Counted from the stretch's first letter, positions 1-8,631 are shown. The stretch is 64,000 nucleotides of DNA from Streptomyces sp. NBC_01750 (GCF_035918095.1 NZ_CP109137.1:3040001-3104000); one strand, 5' to 3'. Notes: generated from the letters alone by a model not told the origin. Translations and numbers: made by a program.

Positions 1-112
1 GTACGAAGTCCTCGTCGAACACCACGGTGGCGAAGTCCTCGTCCGCGCCCCCGCGGTCGTCGTCGGGCTCCCAGCCGTCCGGGAACGGCTTGCCCCCCAC
101 GTCGTCCGGCAC
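1..112 (-). CDS. Conserved acidic protein of unknown function, N-terminus only (runs off left edge)
   Basis: Only the first 37 codons or so are in the window. Read on the minus strand from the GTG at 110-112, the peptide begins M-P-D-D-V-G-G-K-P-F-P-D-G-W and is then strongly acidic, ending in an F-D-E-D-F-V motif at the edge. I associate this start with a conserved Streptomyces protein located next to proA (the SCO2584 region, from memory), which has been linked in the literature to spore-wall synthesis; that link is recollection, not something visible here. No good ribosome binding site precedes the GTG, and a TACTCT hexamer ends about 9 bases before it, so the message may be leaderless. 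The gene continues outside the window, so length, membrane segments and function cannot be judged. Confidence 0.6.
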   Translation of the reverse strand, partial: MPDDVGGKPFPDGWEPDDDRGGADEDFATVVFDEDFV

Positions 113-143
113 GTATTCAGAGTAGACCTGGCCGGTCAGTTTC

Positions 144-167
144 GGCAGACAGAGTCCGAAGTCTGCC
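144..167. promoter_or_regulatory. Perfect 7-bp inverted repeat upstream of the left-edge gene
   Basis: GGCAGAC at 144-150 pairs exactly with GTCTGCC at 161-167 around a 10-base loop. It lies about 30 bases before the GTG start of the left-edge gene and has no T-run on either side, so an operator or leader hairpin fits better than a terminator. Confidence 0.35.
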
Positions 168-283
168 TGCCCTGGTGACCTCCAGCTGCCTGAAACCCTG
201 CGTGCTGCGGGGTACCGGCTCGCCGGAGGCAACCCACCACCCACCGTGGGAGCCGCCGCGCCCCCAGGCCCACGTCCAGCACC

Positions 284-381
284 CGGCTACCGGCCACCGG
301 CCACCGGCTACCGGCTACCGGCTACCGGCTACCGGCTACCGGCTACCGGCTACCGGCTACCGGCTACCGGCTACCGGCTAC
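284..381. repeat. Fourteen tandem copies of a heptamer (CGGCTAC)
   Basis: Fourteen consecutive 7-base units fill 284-381: twelve are CGGCTAC and the second and third are CGGCCAC. The array lies between the left-edge gene and proA, and its last unit supplies the TAG stop codon of proA (378-380 on the minus strand). The unit has no dyad symmetry and there are no spacers, so it is a simple tandem repeat and not a CRISPR. The number of copies is probably variable between strains. Confidence 0.95.
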
Positions 382-1670
382 CGAGTGTGACCGTCTCCTG
401 TCACGATGTACTTCGTGGAGGTCAGCTCCGGCAGGCCCATGGGCCCGCGCGCGTGCAGCTTCTGCGTGGAGATTCCAATCTCGGCGCCGAATCCGAACTG
501 GCCCCCGTCCGTGAAGCGCGTGGACGCGTTCACCGCGACCGTCGTGGAATCCACCAATTGGGTGAAACGGCGGGCGGCGGCCTGCGACGTGGTCACGATC
601 GCCTCGGTGTGCCCGGAGGACCAGAGCCGGATGTGGGCGACTGCCGCGTCCAGCGAGTCCACGACGGCGGCGGCGATGTCGTACGAGAGGTACTCCGTCT
701 CCCAGTCCTCGGCCGTCGCCGCCACGACCGTGGCCTTGGTGGCGTCGGAGTACTCCAGCACGCGCTCGTCGCCGTGCACGGTCACCCCGGCCTCGGCGAG
801 CGCGTCCAGGGCGCGCGGCAGGAAGTCGGCGGCGATGTCCTGGTGGACCAGGAGCGTCTCGGCCGAGTTGCAGACGCTCGGCCGGCTCGCCTTGGAGTTG
901 ATCAGGATGTCGACGGCCATGTCGAGGTCGGTTTCGGCGTCCACGTACACATGGCAGTTGCCGGTGCCGGTCTCGATGACCGGGACGATCGACTCCTCGA
1001 CGACCGTCCGGATCAGTGCGGCTCCGCCGCGCGGGATCAGTACGTCGACCAGACCGCGGGCGCGCATCAACTCCCGTACGGATTCCCGGCTTTCACCGGG
1101 CACGAGCTGTACGGCGTCGGCCGGCAGACCGGAGCCGCCGACGGCGTCCCGCAAGACCTTCACCAGGGCGGTGTTGGAGGAGTACGCGGAGGAGGAGCCG
1201 CGCAGCAGGACCGCGTTGCCGGACTTCAAACAGAGCGCGGCGGCGTCCACGGTGACGTTCGGCCGGGCCTCGTAGATGATCCCGACGACGCCGAGAGGCA
1301 CGCGCACCTGGCGCAGATCGATGCCGTTGGGCAGGGTCGAGCCACGCACCACCTCGCCGACCGGGTCGGGCAGGGCGGCCACGTCCCGTACGTCGGCGGC
1401 GATGGCCCGTACCCGCTCCGGGGTCAGGGTGAGGCGGTCGATGATCGACTCGCTGGTGCCGGCCTCCCTGGCGCGCGCGATGTCCTCGGCGTTGGCCGCG
1501 ACGATCTCGCTGGTACGGACCTCGAGCGCGTCCGCGATCGCCAGCAGGGCGTCGTCCTTGGCCGACCGCGGCAGTGGCGCGATGTCGGCGGCAGCGCCAC
1601 GGGCCCGGTAGGCGGCCCGTGCGACCGGGGAGAGGTTGTCGTACGGCGAAAGCGGCGAGAACGTCGTCAT
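378..1670 (-). CDS. proA: Gamma-glutamyl phosphate reductase (proline biosynthesis)
   Basis: Encodes the NADPH-dependent reductase that converts gamma-glutamyl phosphate to glutamate 5-semialdehyde, the second step of proline synthesis. The 430-residue product has the usual ProA length and shows the expected aldehyde-dehydrogenase fold signatures, including the [14 protein letters not shown] cofactor segment and the catalytic-cysteine region [15 protein letters not shown] chose the ATG at 1668-1670, which gives the family-like start [10 protein letters not shown]; an upstream extension remains open but is arginine-rich and overlaps the next gene, so it is rejected. The stop codon is formed by the last copy of a 14-unit heptamer array. 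proB lies upstream on the same strand, separated by one small unknown gene. Confidence 0.97.
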   Translation of the reverse strand: MTTFSPLSPYDNLSPVARAAYRARGAAADIAPLPRSAKDDALLAIADALEVRTSEIVAANAEDIARAREAGTSESIIDRLTLTPERVRAIAADVRDVAALPDPVGEVVRGSTLPNGIDLRQVRVPLGVVGIIYEARPNVTVDAAALCLKSGNAVLLRGSSSAYSSNTALVKVLRDAVGGSGLPADAVQLVPGESRESVRELMRARGLVDVLIPRGGAALIRTVVEESIVPVIETGTGNCHVYVDAETDLDMAVDILINSKASRPSVCNSAETLLVHQDIAADFLPRALDALAEAGVTVHGDERVLEYSDATKATVVAATAEDWETEYLSYDIAAAVVDSLDAAVAHIRLWSSGHTEAIVTTSQAAARRFTQLVDSTTVAVNASTRFTDGGQFGFGAEIGISTQKLHARGPMGLPELTSTKYIVTGDGHTR

Positions 1671-1734
1671 ACCCGCAGGGTAGTGCGCGCCCCGCGGGCG
1701 TCCCTCACGTATCCCGCCCTGCGAGACAGAAGCC

Positions 1735-2253
1735 TCAGAAGGGGTGCACGCCCACCGGGGCGGCGGGCGGCGGGCCGTAGCCCTCCGCGATGCGCTGGTG
1801 GTACGTCTGGCGGTCGATGACCTCCAGGCCCACGATCTCCCACGGCGGCAGCTGGGCGCTCGATCGGTGCTCGCCCCACAACCGCAGCGCCACCGCCGCG
1901 GCGTCGTGCAGGTCACGCGCCTCTTCCCAGTAGCGGATCTCCGCGTGGTCGTTGGCGTACCGGCTGGTCAGCAGGAAGGGATGGTCGTGCGCGAGCTGCT
2001 CAAGGCCGCGCCTGACCTCCTTCAGCGGGGCTTCGGAGCCGGAGACGCTGAGCGTGATGTGCCACAGCTTGGACAGCACATGCCCCTCGCCGTACGTGTC
2101 CGTTCCCGCCCCCGTCTCCCGATCCTCCTCGGCGTCGCCGAAGTCGGCGCCCGCTCCGACGCTGGTCAGGGCTCGTTCCTCGCCCACGGCCCTACGGGCA
2201 TGAGGGATACCCCCCGCCCCGCGGGGCACATCCCCCGGGCGCGCTCGTCTCAC
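1735..2253 (-). CDS. Conserved hypothetical protein between proB and proA
   Basis: I do not recognise a domain. The second half is well ordered ([14 protein letters not shown] followed by a segment rich in L, H, E and R with paired tryptophans) and ends [12 protein letters not shown]; it looks like a small alpha/beta protein. Two starts are plausible. GTG at 2251-2253 has a perfect GGAGG six bases upstream and gives 172 residues with a low-complexity N-terminus. GTG at 2077-2079 has GAGGGG only three bases upstream and gives 114 residues covering just the ordered part. Third-position GC remains high upstream to roughly 2160, which supports the longer form. The gene sits between proB and proA on the same strand and may be co-transcribed with proA, 64 bases downstream. 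Confidence 0.7.
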   Translation of the reverse strand: MRRARPGDVPRGAGGIPHARRAVGEERALTSVGAGADFGDAEEDRETGAGTDTYGEGHVLSKLWHITLSVSGSEAPLKEVRRGLEQLAHDHPFLLTSRYANDHAEIRYWEEARDLHDAAAVALRLWGEHRSSAQLPPWEIVGLEVIDRQTYHQRIAEGYGPPPAAPVGVHPF

Positions 2254-2385
2254 CGGCGGCCTCCTGTCGCATGTGTCGTCCTGCTGTACCCCGCCATACC
2301 CCCGCAACAAAGTTGACCAGTCCCGGGCGGAACGCGGGGCGGTTTTGGTAAAGGTCTCTGCGAGAAGACCGGTCTTTCAGCCGTT

Positions 2386-3513
2386 TCAGGGTTGGAGGAC
2401 GACCAGATCGTCTCTGTGTACGACCTCACGCTCGTACGCCGGGCCCAGTTCCTGCGCCAGCTCCCGGGTGGAGCGGCCGAGCAGCTGCGGGATCTCCTTC
2501 GCATCGAAGTTGACGAGCCCGCGGGCCACGGCGTGACCCGCGGTGTCGCGCAGCTCGACCGGATCGCCCGCGCTGAATTCGCCCTCGACCGCGGCGATCC
2601 CGGCCGCCAGGAGCGACTTCTTGCCGTGCACCACGGCCCGAACCGCACCGTCGTCCAGAATCAGCGCGCCCTGCGGGGTGGAGGCGTGCGCGAGCCAGAG
2701 GAGCCGGTCGGCGGAGCGGCGTCCGGTGCTGTGGAAGTACGTGCCGGTGACGCGACCCGCGAGGGCGTCGGCGGCGCGGCTGGCGGAAGTGAGGACGACG
2801 GGGACCCCGGCGGCCGCCGCGATCCTGGCGGCCTCGACCTTGGTGACCATGCCGCCGGTGCCGACGCCGGCCTTGCCCGTGCTGCCGATCTGTACGTGTG
2901 CGATGTCGGCCGGGCCGCGTACCTCCTCGATCCGCGAGGTGCCGGGCCGGGAGGGGTCCCCGTCGTACAGCCCGTCGACGTCCGAGAGGAGGACCAGCAG
3001 ATCGGCGCGTACGAGGTGGGCGACGAGCGCGGCGAGACGGTCGTTGTCGCCGAAGCGGATCTCGTCCGTCGCCACGGTGTCGTTCTCGTTGACGACGGGG
3101 ACGGCGCCCATGGCGAGCAGCTGGTCCAGGGTGCGGTAGGCGTTGCGGTAGTGCGCGCGGCGGCTGGTGTCGTCGGTGGTGAGGAGCACCTGGCCGACGC
3201 GTACGCCGTAGCGCGCGAAGGAGGCGGTGTAGCGGGCGACGAGCAGGCCCTGGCCGACGCTGGCGGCCGCCTGCTGGCGGGCCAGGTCCTTGGGCCGGCG
3301 GGCCAGGCCCAGCGGTGCGAGGCCCGCGGCGATGGCACCGGAGGAAACCAGCACTATCTCCCTCTCGCCGCCGCTGCGGACCTTGGCGAGCACGTCGACG
3401 AGTGCGTCGACGCGGTCGGCGTCGAGTCCGCCCGTGGCTGTGGTCAGGGAGGACGAGCCGACCTTGACGACGATCCTGCGGGCCTGTGTTACCTGTTGTC
3501 TTGCCACTGTCAC
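2386..3513 (-). CDS. proB: Glutamate 5-kinase (proline biosynthesis)
   Basis: Catalyses ATP-dependent phosphorylation of glutamate to gamma-glutamyl phosphate, the committed and usually proline-inhibited step of proline synthesis, supplying ProA nearby. The 375-residue protein has an N-terminal amino-acid-kinase domain beginning R-R-I-V-V-K-V-G-S-S-S-L, with the V-N-E-N-D-T-V substrate motif, the D-N-D-R-L-A-A-L-V-A segment and the nucleotide-loop region G-V-G-T-G-G-M-V-T-K. It is followed by a C-terminal PUA domain (about residues 285-375). The start is GTG at 3511-3513, with no strong ribosome binding site; the N-terminus matches the family, so I keep it. The protein is full length. In many Streptomyces genomes proB lies beside obg; here polymer genes separate them. 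Confidence 0.97.
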   Translation of the reverse strand: MTVARQQVTQARRIVVKVGSSSLTTATGGLDADRVDALVDVLAKVRSGGEREIVLVSSGAIAAGLAPLGLARRPKDLARQQAAASVGQGLLVARYTASFARYGVRVGQVLLTTDDTSRRAHYRNAYRTLDQLLAMGAVPVVNENDTVATDEIRFGDNDRLAALVAHLVRADLLVLLSDVDGLYDGDPSRPGTSRIEEVRGPADIAHVQIGSTGKAGVGTGGMVTKVEAARIAAAAGVPVVLTSASRAADALAGRVTGTYFHSTGRRSADRLLWLAHASTPQGALILDDGAVRAVVHGKKSLLAAGIAAVEGEFSAGDPVELRDTAGHAVARGLVNFDAKEIPQLLGRSTRELAQELGPAYEREVVHRDDLVVLQP

Positions 3514-3577
3514 AGGGCCGAACCTATGTCAGGGCAGGTGGTGGGTGCTCGGTCATTTCATTCGCTGGACAGCACGA

Positions 3578-3605
3578 CCGAGGGCCGAGGACCGAGGACC
3601 GAGGG
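3578..3605. repeat. Four tandem copies of a second heptamer (CCGAGGR)
   Basis: The units CCGAGGG, CCGAGGA, CCGAGGA and CCGAGGG run head to tail between proB and the next glycosyltransferase gene. The period of seven is the same as in the longer array at 284-381, but the unit differs. Confidence 0.85.
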
Positions 3606-3660
3606 GCAGAGCCGCCGGCCGCCGACCACGCCACCATCGCGGAGGCGGAGTAGTACGGCA

Positions 3661-4716
3661 CTACGCCGCCGTGCGGGTCCCGGGCCGCCGCCGTCGCACC
3701 TCCCGGCGCAGCCGCCGCACCACCCGCCTGGCGAAGGACACCTTCCGCGGCGCGTCGGGCGCGAGCAGCGTCTTCTTGAGCAGATCAGGCCGCCCCTCGG
3801 CGACACACGTGAGCCGCTGACGGTCCCTGGCGCCCAGCCGCCGCGCCACTCCCGGCGTCCAGTACGCCTCCATCAAGGGCGCGGCCAGCTCCATCTTGTG
3901 GTGCAGGATCTCCTCGCTCTGCCTCAGCACGACGGGCCCGAACTGCGGCAGCAGCGTCACCGCGAACGGCCTGATCATCAGCTGGTCGCGCCGCGCACCC
4001 GGCGGTTCGTGGGCGGCGATGAGCTCCATCAGCCGCTGCGCCGAGTCGAAGCGCAGCGTGTAACTCCCGCTCTTGGTCACATGTTTGCCGTCGTCCCGGC
4101 CCACCAGGTAGTAGCAGGTGTAGTCGGCGACGACGGAGACGCCGTTGCCCCGCAGGTACGCCTCCATCGTGAACAGCGCGTCCTCGCCGGTCCGCATGGT
4201 CTCGTCGAAGCGCATGTCCAGTCGTACGAGCAGCTCGCGCCGGAACAGCTTCTGCGCGCTCAGTGTGAACTTCACGTTGGAGGTATGGATGTCGGCGTGC
4301 TCCAGGTTCTGGTCCCACATCGACTTGGCGGCGTTGCGGTTGACGCCCTCGACCCTGCCGAGCACCACATCCGTTCCGGCGCGGTCGGCCATCGCCACCA
4401 GTCGCTCCAGTGCCTCTTCGCCGAGGTAGTCGTCCGCGTCGAGGAAGAACACATAGCGGCCGCGGGCCAGCGACAGGCCGACATTGCGCGGTCCGCCGGG
4501 GCCACCGGAGTTGGCCTGCCGCAATACCCGCGTCCGGATCCTGCTCGCGGCCGCGAACTTCTCCAGGTACTCCCCCGTACCGTCGGTGGAGCCGTCGTCG
4601 ACAGCCACGATCTCGATCCGGTCGGCACCGATGGTCTGCGCCTCCACCGACTCCAGACAGCGCACCAGATACGGCATGGCCTCATAGGCCCCGATGATCA
4701 CGCTGACATCGCACAT
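3661..4716 (-). CDS. Family 2 glycosyltransferase (wall polymer block 1)
   Basis: A cytoplasmic GT-A fold glycosyltransferase, probably adding a sugar to a growing cell-surface polymer. The N-terminal 110 residues carry the family 2 pattern: V-S-V-I-I-G-A-Y-E, then V-A-V-D-D-G-S-T-D-G-T, a G-G-P-G-G-P-R-N-V-G segment, and the D-A-D-D metal/nucleotide motif (F-F-L-D-A-D-D-Y-L-G). The remaining 240 residues resemble the helical tail of teichoic-acid glycosyltransferases. I start at the ATG 4714-4716 because GGAG lies six bases upstream and the core motif follows directly; this gives 351 residues. The neighbours are a TagF-like polymerase and a CDP-polyol synthase on the same strand, which suggests decoration or chain synthesis of a teichoic-acid-like polymer. 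The exact sugar cannot be told. The protein is closely similar in layout to the family 2 enzyme at 24853-26481. Confidence 0.88.
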   Translation of the reverse strand: MCDVSVIIGAYEAMPYLVRCLESVEAQTIGADRIEIVAVDDGSTDGTGEYLEKFAAASRIRTRVLRQANSGGPGGPRNVGLSLARGRYVFFLDADDYLGEEALERLVAMADRAGTDVVLGRVEGVNRNAAKSMWDQNLEHADIHTSNVKFTLSAQKLFRRELLVRLDMRFDETMRTGEDALFTMEAYLRGNGVSVVADYTCYYLVGRDDGKHVTKSGSYTLRFDSAQRLMELIAAHEPPGARRDQLMIRPFAVTLLPQFGPVVLRQSEEILHHKMELAAPLMEAYWTPGVARRLGARDRQRLTCVAEGRPDLLKKTLLAPDAPRKVSFARRVVRRLRREVRRRRPGTRTAA

Positions 4717-4794
4717 GGACACTCCGACAGTCTTACGCGGTGGAACGTCGCGCCAGGGTGCCCGGCTCATGTGTCACATGCGTGTCGGACGCGA

Positions 4795-4837
4795 CACGGC
4801 CCGGAAACTCGCCTTCGCGGGCGGTTTCCGGGCCGTG
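4795..4837. terminator. 14-bp perfect hairpin between TagF-like gene and glycosyltransferase
   Basis: CACGGCCCGGAAAC at 4795-4808 pairs exactly with 4824-4837 around a 15-base loop. It lies just beyond the stop of the TagF-like gene, with no T-run after it, as is common for Streptomyces terminators. Confidence 0.75.
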
Positions 4838-4856
4838 AAAAGAGATGCGGCACGCG

Positions 4857-6998
4857 TCAGCGCGCTACCGGGGCCTCGGCTCCGTTGCGCTCGACACCAT
4901 TGGCCTCGCCGCCGACCAGCTGCTCGCCGCCGGCGTCGGACTCTCGGTCGAGCTCGCCCAGGAACTGTCCGCCGATGCGCTGCTCCACAGCCACGTTGCG
5001 CTCCTCGGCCATGTCCGTCAGCACCCGTACCGCCGCGTTGAACCGCTCGGTCGAGGTCGGCTCGTCGGGGCCGAGCAGATACTCCTTGAGCTCACGCCGC
5101 GCGTCTGCCTGCCGGTCGGCGGCCGGGTCTGCCACCGCGTCCAGCAGCTCGCCGAGCTCCTCGGCGCCGTTGGAGAGGATGACCGCGGCCCGCACGGCGG
5201 TGTTCTGCCGCTGGAACTCCTCGATGCCCAGCTCGGCGGAGTCGGTGACGGCATACGGCTTGCCGCTCGCGATGAAGTCCGAGACCACGCTGGAGATGTC
5301 GGAGACCATGCCGTCGGCCTCGTTGAAGCAGTCGTACAGCTTCGGCTCGGCGCCGGTGACGACCTTGTGCTCCCACCAGCCGAAGGAGCGCCAATAGGCG
5401 TTGTTCCACTCGGCCCGCAGCTTCTTGATCTCGGCAAGGCGCACCGGGTCGGCGAGTGAGACCCGCGACTGCTCGGACTCGTCCCCGCCCGCGCGCCCCG
5501 GCGCGGTCACCACGGCCAGTGCGGCCTCGATACGGGTCAGCTCGGCCCGTGCGGCGGCCTGAGCGGACTGCGCGGCGGCGGCTTCCTTCGCCCAGCGCGG
5601 GTCGGCGGCGCGCTCGGCGCCGGCGGCCTGCACCAGCGCGGTGATCCGCTCGTGGACGGCCTTGGCCTTCTTGTTGCGGATACCGGTGAACGGGTGCGGC
5701 TTGTAGATGACGCGGACCGGCTTCTCCGCCTCCAGCAGCCGCCGGACGATGTTCTCGCCGGCCAGCAGCAGGGAGGTGTTGCCGGGGTTGTCGTCCCAGC
5801 CCTCCCAGGTGGGGGCGTACAGGATGGTCGGGATGTCGTTCTTCGGGGCGCCGGTCCAGGTCTCTATCGGGGCCAGCTGCGGGCGTCCGACCTCGACGAT
5901 GTCGTCGTCGCGCACGCCGACGTCGGCCAGCGCGTAGCGGTCGCGGCCCGCCCGGCCCGCGGTCCACACCTCGTCGTACACCTTGGAGAAGGGGTTGACG
6001 CTGGCGAGCTTGTCGCTGTCGCCGTGGCCGATGAAGACGTGCTTCATGGTCGGGACACGCAGCATGTGGATGTTCTTGCCGACGTTGGCCGGGTACAGCG
6101 TCACGCGGACCATGGAGAGGTCGAGGTTCATCAGATGCGTGCCGCCGGGAACGCAGATCACCGGCACGGAGGTCGGGGCGAGCTTCGGCACCAGGCTGCG
6201 CTCACGCATGAGGATCAGCGGCCGGCCCTCGGCCCGCTCCATCGTCTCCAGCCACATGTTGACCTGGTACGCGGACTCGTCGGAGCCGGAGAAGTACAGC
6301 ACGACGGTCGGCCGGTACTCGCGCAGCCAGGTGCTCACGGCCTTGAGCACGGTGGGCGCGCCCGGCACCCTGCGCTTGCGGCGCAGATACGGCACGAGGA
6401 CGGCCGTGTAGATCAGTCCGAGAGCGAGGGTGGTGGCGATGCCCGCGTAGCCGATGACGTCCTTGCCGGTCCCGGCGGCGAGCACCACACCGGCCATGGC
6501 GGGGATGTCGAGGTGGAGCATCTTCTCGCCGGAGCGGCGCAGCAGCGCCTTCGGCGGGGCGTCCGGGATGCGTATGGCGTGGAGGTCGACGTTGCGGGTG
6601 ACGACCGGCATGGTGCGGCGCAGCCGGATCAGGGTCGCCAGGGCGCCCTGCGGCGCCTGCAAACCGTAGAAGACCAGGAAGCAGGCGACAGCTGCATAGA
6701 AGAGCGGGGTCTCCGCCATGTTCTCCCGGGCGAGCAGCAGGACAAGCAGCAGCTCACGCAGCAGGAAGCGGATCGGCAGGCCGATCCGGACCTTGTTGAG
6801 GCGGTTGACCAGGTAGCTGCCCTTCTGGTGCAGATACCAGTCCGCCGCATAGGTCACGGCACCGGCAGCCGCGAAGAACCAGATGTTCGGGATCAGCGCG
6901 GCGATCATGACGCACGGATAGCCGAGTCCCATCAGAGCTGCCGCGGCCAGCTCTGACAGGCTGCCTACGCGTGCCAGACGAATGGCGGTCGAAATCAC
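4857..6998 (-). CDS. Membrane-anchored CDP-glycerol/ribitol phosphotransferase, TagF/TarL-like
   Basis: Likely transfers polyol phosphate (glycerol or ribitol phosphate) from a CDP-linked donor to a lipid-linked chain at the cytoplasmic face of the membrane. The 713-residue protein has hydrophobic segments over the first 210 residues (about residues 15-55, 75-120 and 165-205), then a soluble C-terminal half that looks like the glycerophosphotransferase domain: F-I-G-H-G-D-S-D-K near residue 325, the T-I-L-Y-A-P-T-W-E-G-W motif near 400, Y-K-P-H-P-F near 445 and a D-G-M-V-S-D-I-S-S-V-V-S-D-F segment near 565. These H-G-D and S-D-x-S-S motifs define the TagF superfamily. An alanine-rich linker interrupts the catalytic half around residues 470-520, which is unusual. 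The start is GTG 6996-6998 with AGG six bases upstream. The upstream gene encodes a probable CDP-ribitol synthase, so ribitol phosphate is the more likely unit; this is inference. Confidence 0.88.
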   Translation of the reverse strand: MISTAIRLARVGSLSELAAAALMGLGYPCVMIAALIPNIWFFAAAGAVTYAADWYLHQKGSYLVNRLNKVRIGLPIRFLLRELLLVLLLARENMAETPLFYAAVACFLVFYGLQAPQGALATLIRLRRTMPVVTRNVDLHAIRIPDAPPKALLRRSGEKMLHLDIPAMAGVVLAAGTGKDVIGYAGIATTLALGLIYTAVLVPYLRRKRRVPGAPTVLKAVSTWLREYRPTVVLYFSGSDESAYQVNMWLETMERAEGRPLILMRERSLVPKLAPTSVPVICVPGGTHLMNLDLSMVRVTLYPANVGKNIHMLRVPTMKHVFIGHGDSDKLASVNPFSKVYDEVWTAGRAGRDRYALADVGVRDDDIVEVGRPQLAPIETWTGAPKNDIPTILYAPTWEGWDDNPGNTSLLLAGENIVRRLLEAEKPVRVIYKPHPFTGIRNKKAKAVHERITALVQAAGAERAADPRWAKEAAAAQSAQAAARAELTRIEAALAVVTAPGRAGGDESEQSRVSLADPVRLAEIKKLRAEWNNAYWRSFGWWEHKVVTGAEPKLYDCFNEADGMVSDISSVVSDFIASGKPYAVTDSAELGIEEFQRQNTAVRAAVILSNGAEELGELLDAVADPAADRQADARRELKEYLLGPDEPTSTERFNAAVRVLTDMAEERNVAVEQRIGGQFLGELDRESDAGGEQLVGGEANGVERNGAEAPVAR

Positions 6999-7046
6999 GA
7001 AGAACCTGCTCCAAGGGTGCCGGTTGTTTCACATTTGGCGGGAATT

Positions 7047-7110
7047 GTGAAGGTGGGGCTTCACGAACTCGGGCCCCTGCTTTCGCCTCAAGGCGATAAC
7101 AGAGGCCCGA
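7047..7110 (-). terminator. Two stacked hairpins after the CDP-ribitol synthase gene
   Basis: The first hairpin on the minus strand uses 7100-7110 and 7069-7079 as arms (11 pairs, one of them G-U) with a nested CGCC/GGCG loop. The second is GTGAAG (7047-7052) with CTTCAC (7059-7064). The surrounding stretch is unusually AT-rich for this chromosome. They separate the synthase from the TagF-like gene. Confidence 0.6.
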
Positions 7111-7131
7111 AAGTAATTTAATGGAGGATTA

Positions 7132-8631
7132 TTACACATCTTCCTCGCGGTCCAGGGCCGCGGCGAGGGCCTGCTCGAAGTCCGATGCCTCGCTCGCCTC
7201 GCGGGTCGGATCCTGCTGCCGCACATCGATGACATGACCGGTCAGCTCGGAGAGCAGCACGTCCAGAGAGGACCGCGCCACAGCGTCGGAGGAGAGCAGC
7301 GAGCCCTCCGGCTCCGTGCCGAATGCCTTGGTCCGCATCGGGGTGGCCGTGCGCTCCGGATTGACGCAATTCACCCGGATTCCCTCGCTCGCCCATTCGT
7401 CCGAGAGGGCCTGGGTGAGATTCACCATGGCCGCCTTGGTGGAGGAGTAAAGGCTGTATTCGGCGCGGCCGCGGGTGTAACTGGAGGAGGTGTAGAGCAG
7501 CAGTTGGCCCTTGGTCTCCGCCAGGTATTTGTACGAAGCTCGCGCAATCTGCACCGGCGCCAGATAATTGACGTTCAACGCCTCCTGGATGGTGGTGTTG
7601 TCCGTCTCGGCCAGCTTGCCGATGCGCAGCACGCCGGCGGTGTTGATGACGTAGTCGATACGGCCCGTCTCGGAGTACGCCTTGGAGAGCGCGTCGTCCA
7701 CATGCTCCGGGTTCTCGACGTGGGTGCCCGTGGTGGAGCGGCCCAGTGCGTACACCTTGGCGCCGTACTGTCCGGCCAGCGCCGCGATGTCGGCGCCGAT
7801 GCCGTACGAACCGCCGAAGACCACCAGCGTCTTGCCGGACAGCAGCGCGCGGTAGGCGGCTTCGTCGGCCTGGCGCGGGGCCGCGGTGGAGGCCAGCTGG
7901 AAGAGCTTGTCCGTGATGAAGACGTCGACCGGCTGGGTCACCTTCATGTTGTACTCGTCGCCCGCGACGACATAGATCGGCACGTCCGGCAAATACCTCA
8001 GCACCACTGAACAGTCGTCGGTGGCCTGGAAGTTGGGGTCGCCGGCAGCGATCTCGTACGCCCGGCGGATCGTGGAGAGCTTGAAGCCCTGCGGCGTCTG
8101 CCCACGGCGAAGCCGGGAGCGGTCCGGGACGTCGGTGATGAACTCGCCGTCCCCGCCGTGGGTGCGGGTCACGATGATCGTGTCGGCGGAGGGGATGGCG
8201 ACATCGACGGCCTGGTAGCGGTCGAGGGCTTCGACGCAGGCCTTGATCACACGCTGCGACAAAAGCGGACGCACTGCGTCATGGAAGAGGACGTTGCGGT
8301 CCTCGCCCTCCGCGAGCCCCTCACCGAGAGCCTCGATGGCGCGCTCGGTGGTCTCGTTCCGGGTCGCGCCGCCTTCGATGACCTTGCTGACCTTGGTCAG
8401 CCCGGCCTTCGCGATGATCTTCTCCACATCGGGCACGAACCCCGGCGCCATCAGCACAATCACGTCGTCGACCGACTCGGCCTGCTCGAAGATCGACAGC
8501 GTGTGCTCGATGACGGCCTTGCCGGCGATCTTCAGCAGCTGCTTCGGAATTGCCAGTCCGACGCGCTGGCCGGTACCACCGGCGAGCACGACTGCTGTGG
8601 TGCGGGGCTTGGCTTGGTGCGGCACAGACAA
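7132..8631 (-). CDS. Bifunctional cytidylyltransferase / SDR dehydrogenase, probable CDP-ribitol synthase (Bcs1-like)
   Basis: A two-domain fusion. Residues 10-245 form an IspD/TarI-type cytidylyltransferase: A-G-G-T-G-Q-R near 18-23, P-K-Q at 29-31, the D-A-V-R-P motif at 118-122 and R-G-Q-T-P-Q-G-F at 176-183. Residues 265-480 form a short-chain dehydrogenase: G-G-S-Y-G-I-G at 273-279 (coenzyme loop), N-T-A-G at 330-333, the catalytic Ser region T-S-S-S and Y-S-S-T-K at 395-399. This architecture is that of Haemophilus Bcs1, which reduces ribulose 5-phosphate with NADPH and couples ribitol 5-phosphate to CTP. IspD proper makes a single-domain product, so the fusion argues for polyol activation. 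The start is TTG 8629-8631 with AGG about eight bases upstream; GTG at 8623-8625 is the alternative. The TagF-like polymerase gene follows. Confidence 0.85.
   Translation of the reverse strand: MSVPHQAKPRTTAVVLAGGTGQRVGLAIPKQLLKIAGKAVIEHTLSIFEQAESVDDVIVLMAPGFVPDVEKIIAKAGLTKVSKVIEGGATRNETTERAIEALGEGLAEGEDRNVLFHDAVRPLLSQRVIKACVEALDRYQAVDVAIPSADTIIVTRTHGGDGEFITDVPDRSRLRRGQTPQGFKLSTIRRAYEIAAGDPNFQATDDCSVVLRYLPDVPIYVVAGDEYNMKVTQPVDVFITDKLFQLASTAAPRQADEAAYRALLSGKTLVVFGGSYGIGADIAALAGQYGAKVYALGRSTTGTHVENPEHVDDALSKAYSETGRIDYVINTAGVLRIGKLAETDNTTIQEALNVNYLAPVQIARASYKYLAETKGQLLLYTSSSYTRGRAEYSLYSSTKAAMVNLTQALSDEWASEGIRVNCVNPERTATPMRTKAFGTEPEGSLLSSDAVARSSLDVLLSELTGHVIDVRQQDPTREASEASDFEQALAAALDREEDV

Noticed and set aside
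284..381. CRISPR-like array
   Set aside because: The heptamers are contiguous, with no spacers, and no cas genes are present; it is a simple tandem repeat.
1671..1916. N-terminal extension of proA to 1916
   Set aside because: The extension is Arg/Ala-rich and overlaps the neighbouring gene; ProA proteins start close to the chosen ATG.
2392..5397. A 1001-codon open frame on the plus strand
   Set aside because: It runs opposite proB and two polymer genes and is rich in the G/R/A pattern expected for antisense of GC-rich coding DNA.
7132..8631. Assignment as IspD of the methylerythritol phosphate pathway
   Set aside because: The fused short-chain dehydrogenase half and the TagF-like neighbour fit polyol activation better; IspD is not normally fused to an SDR.
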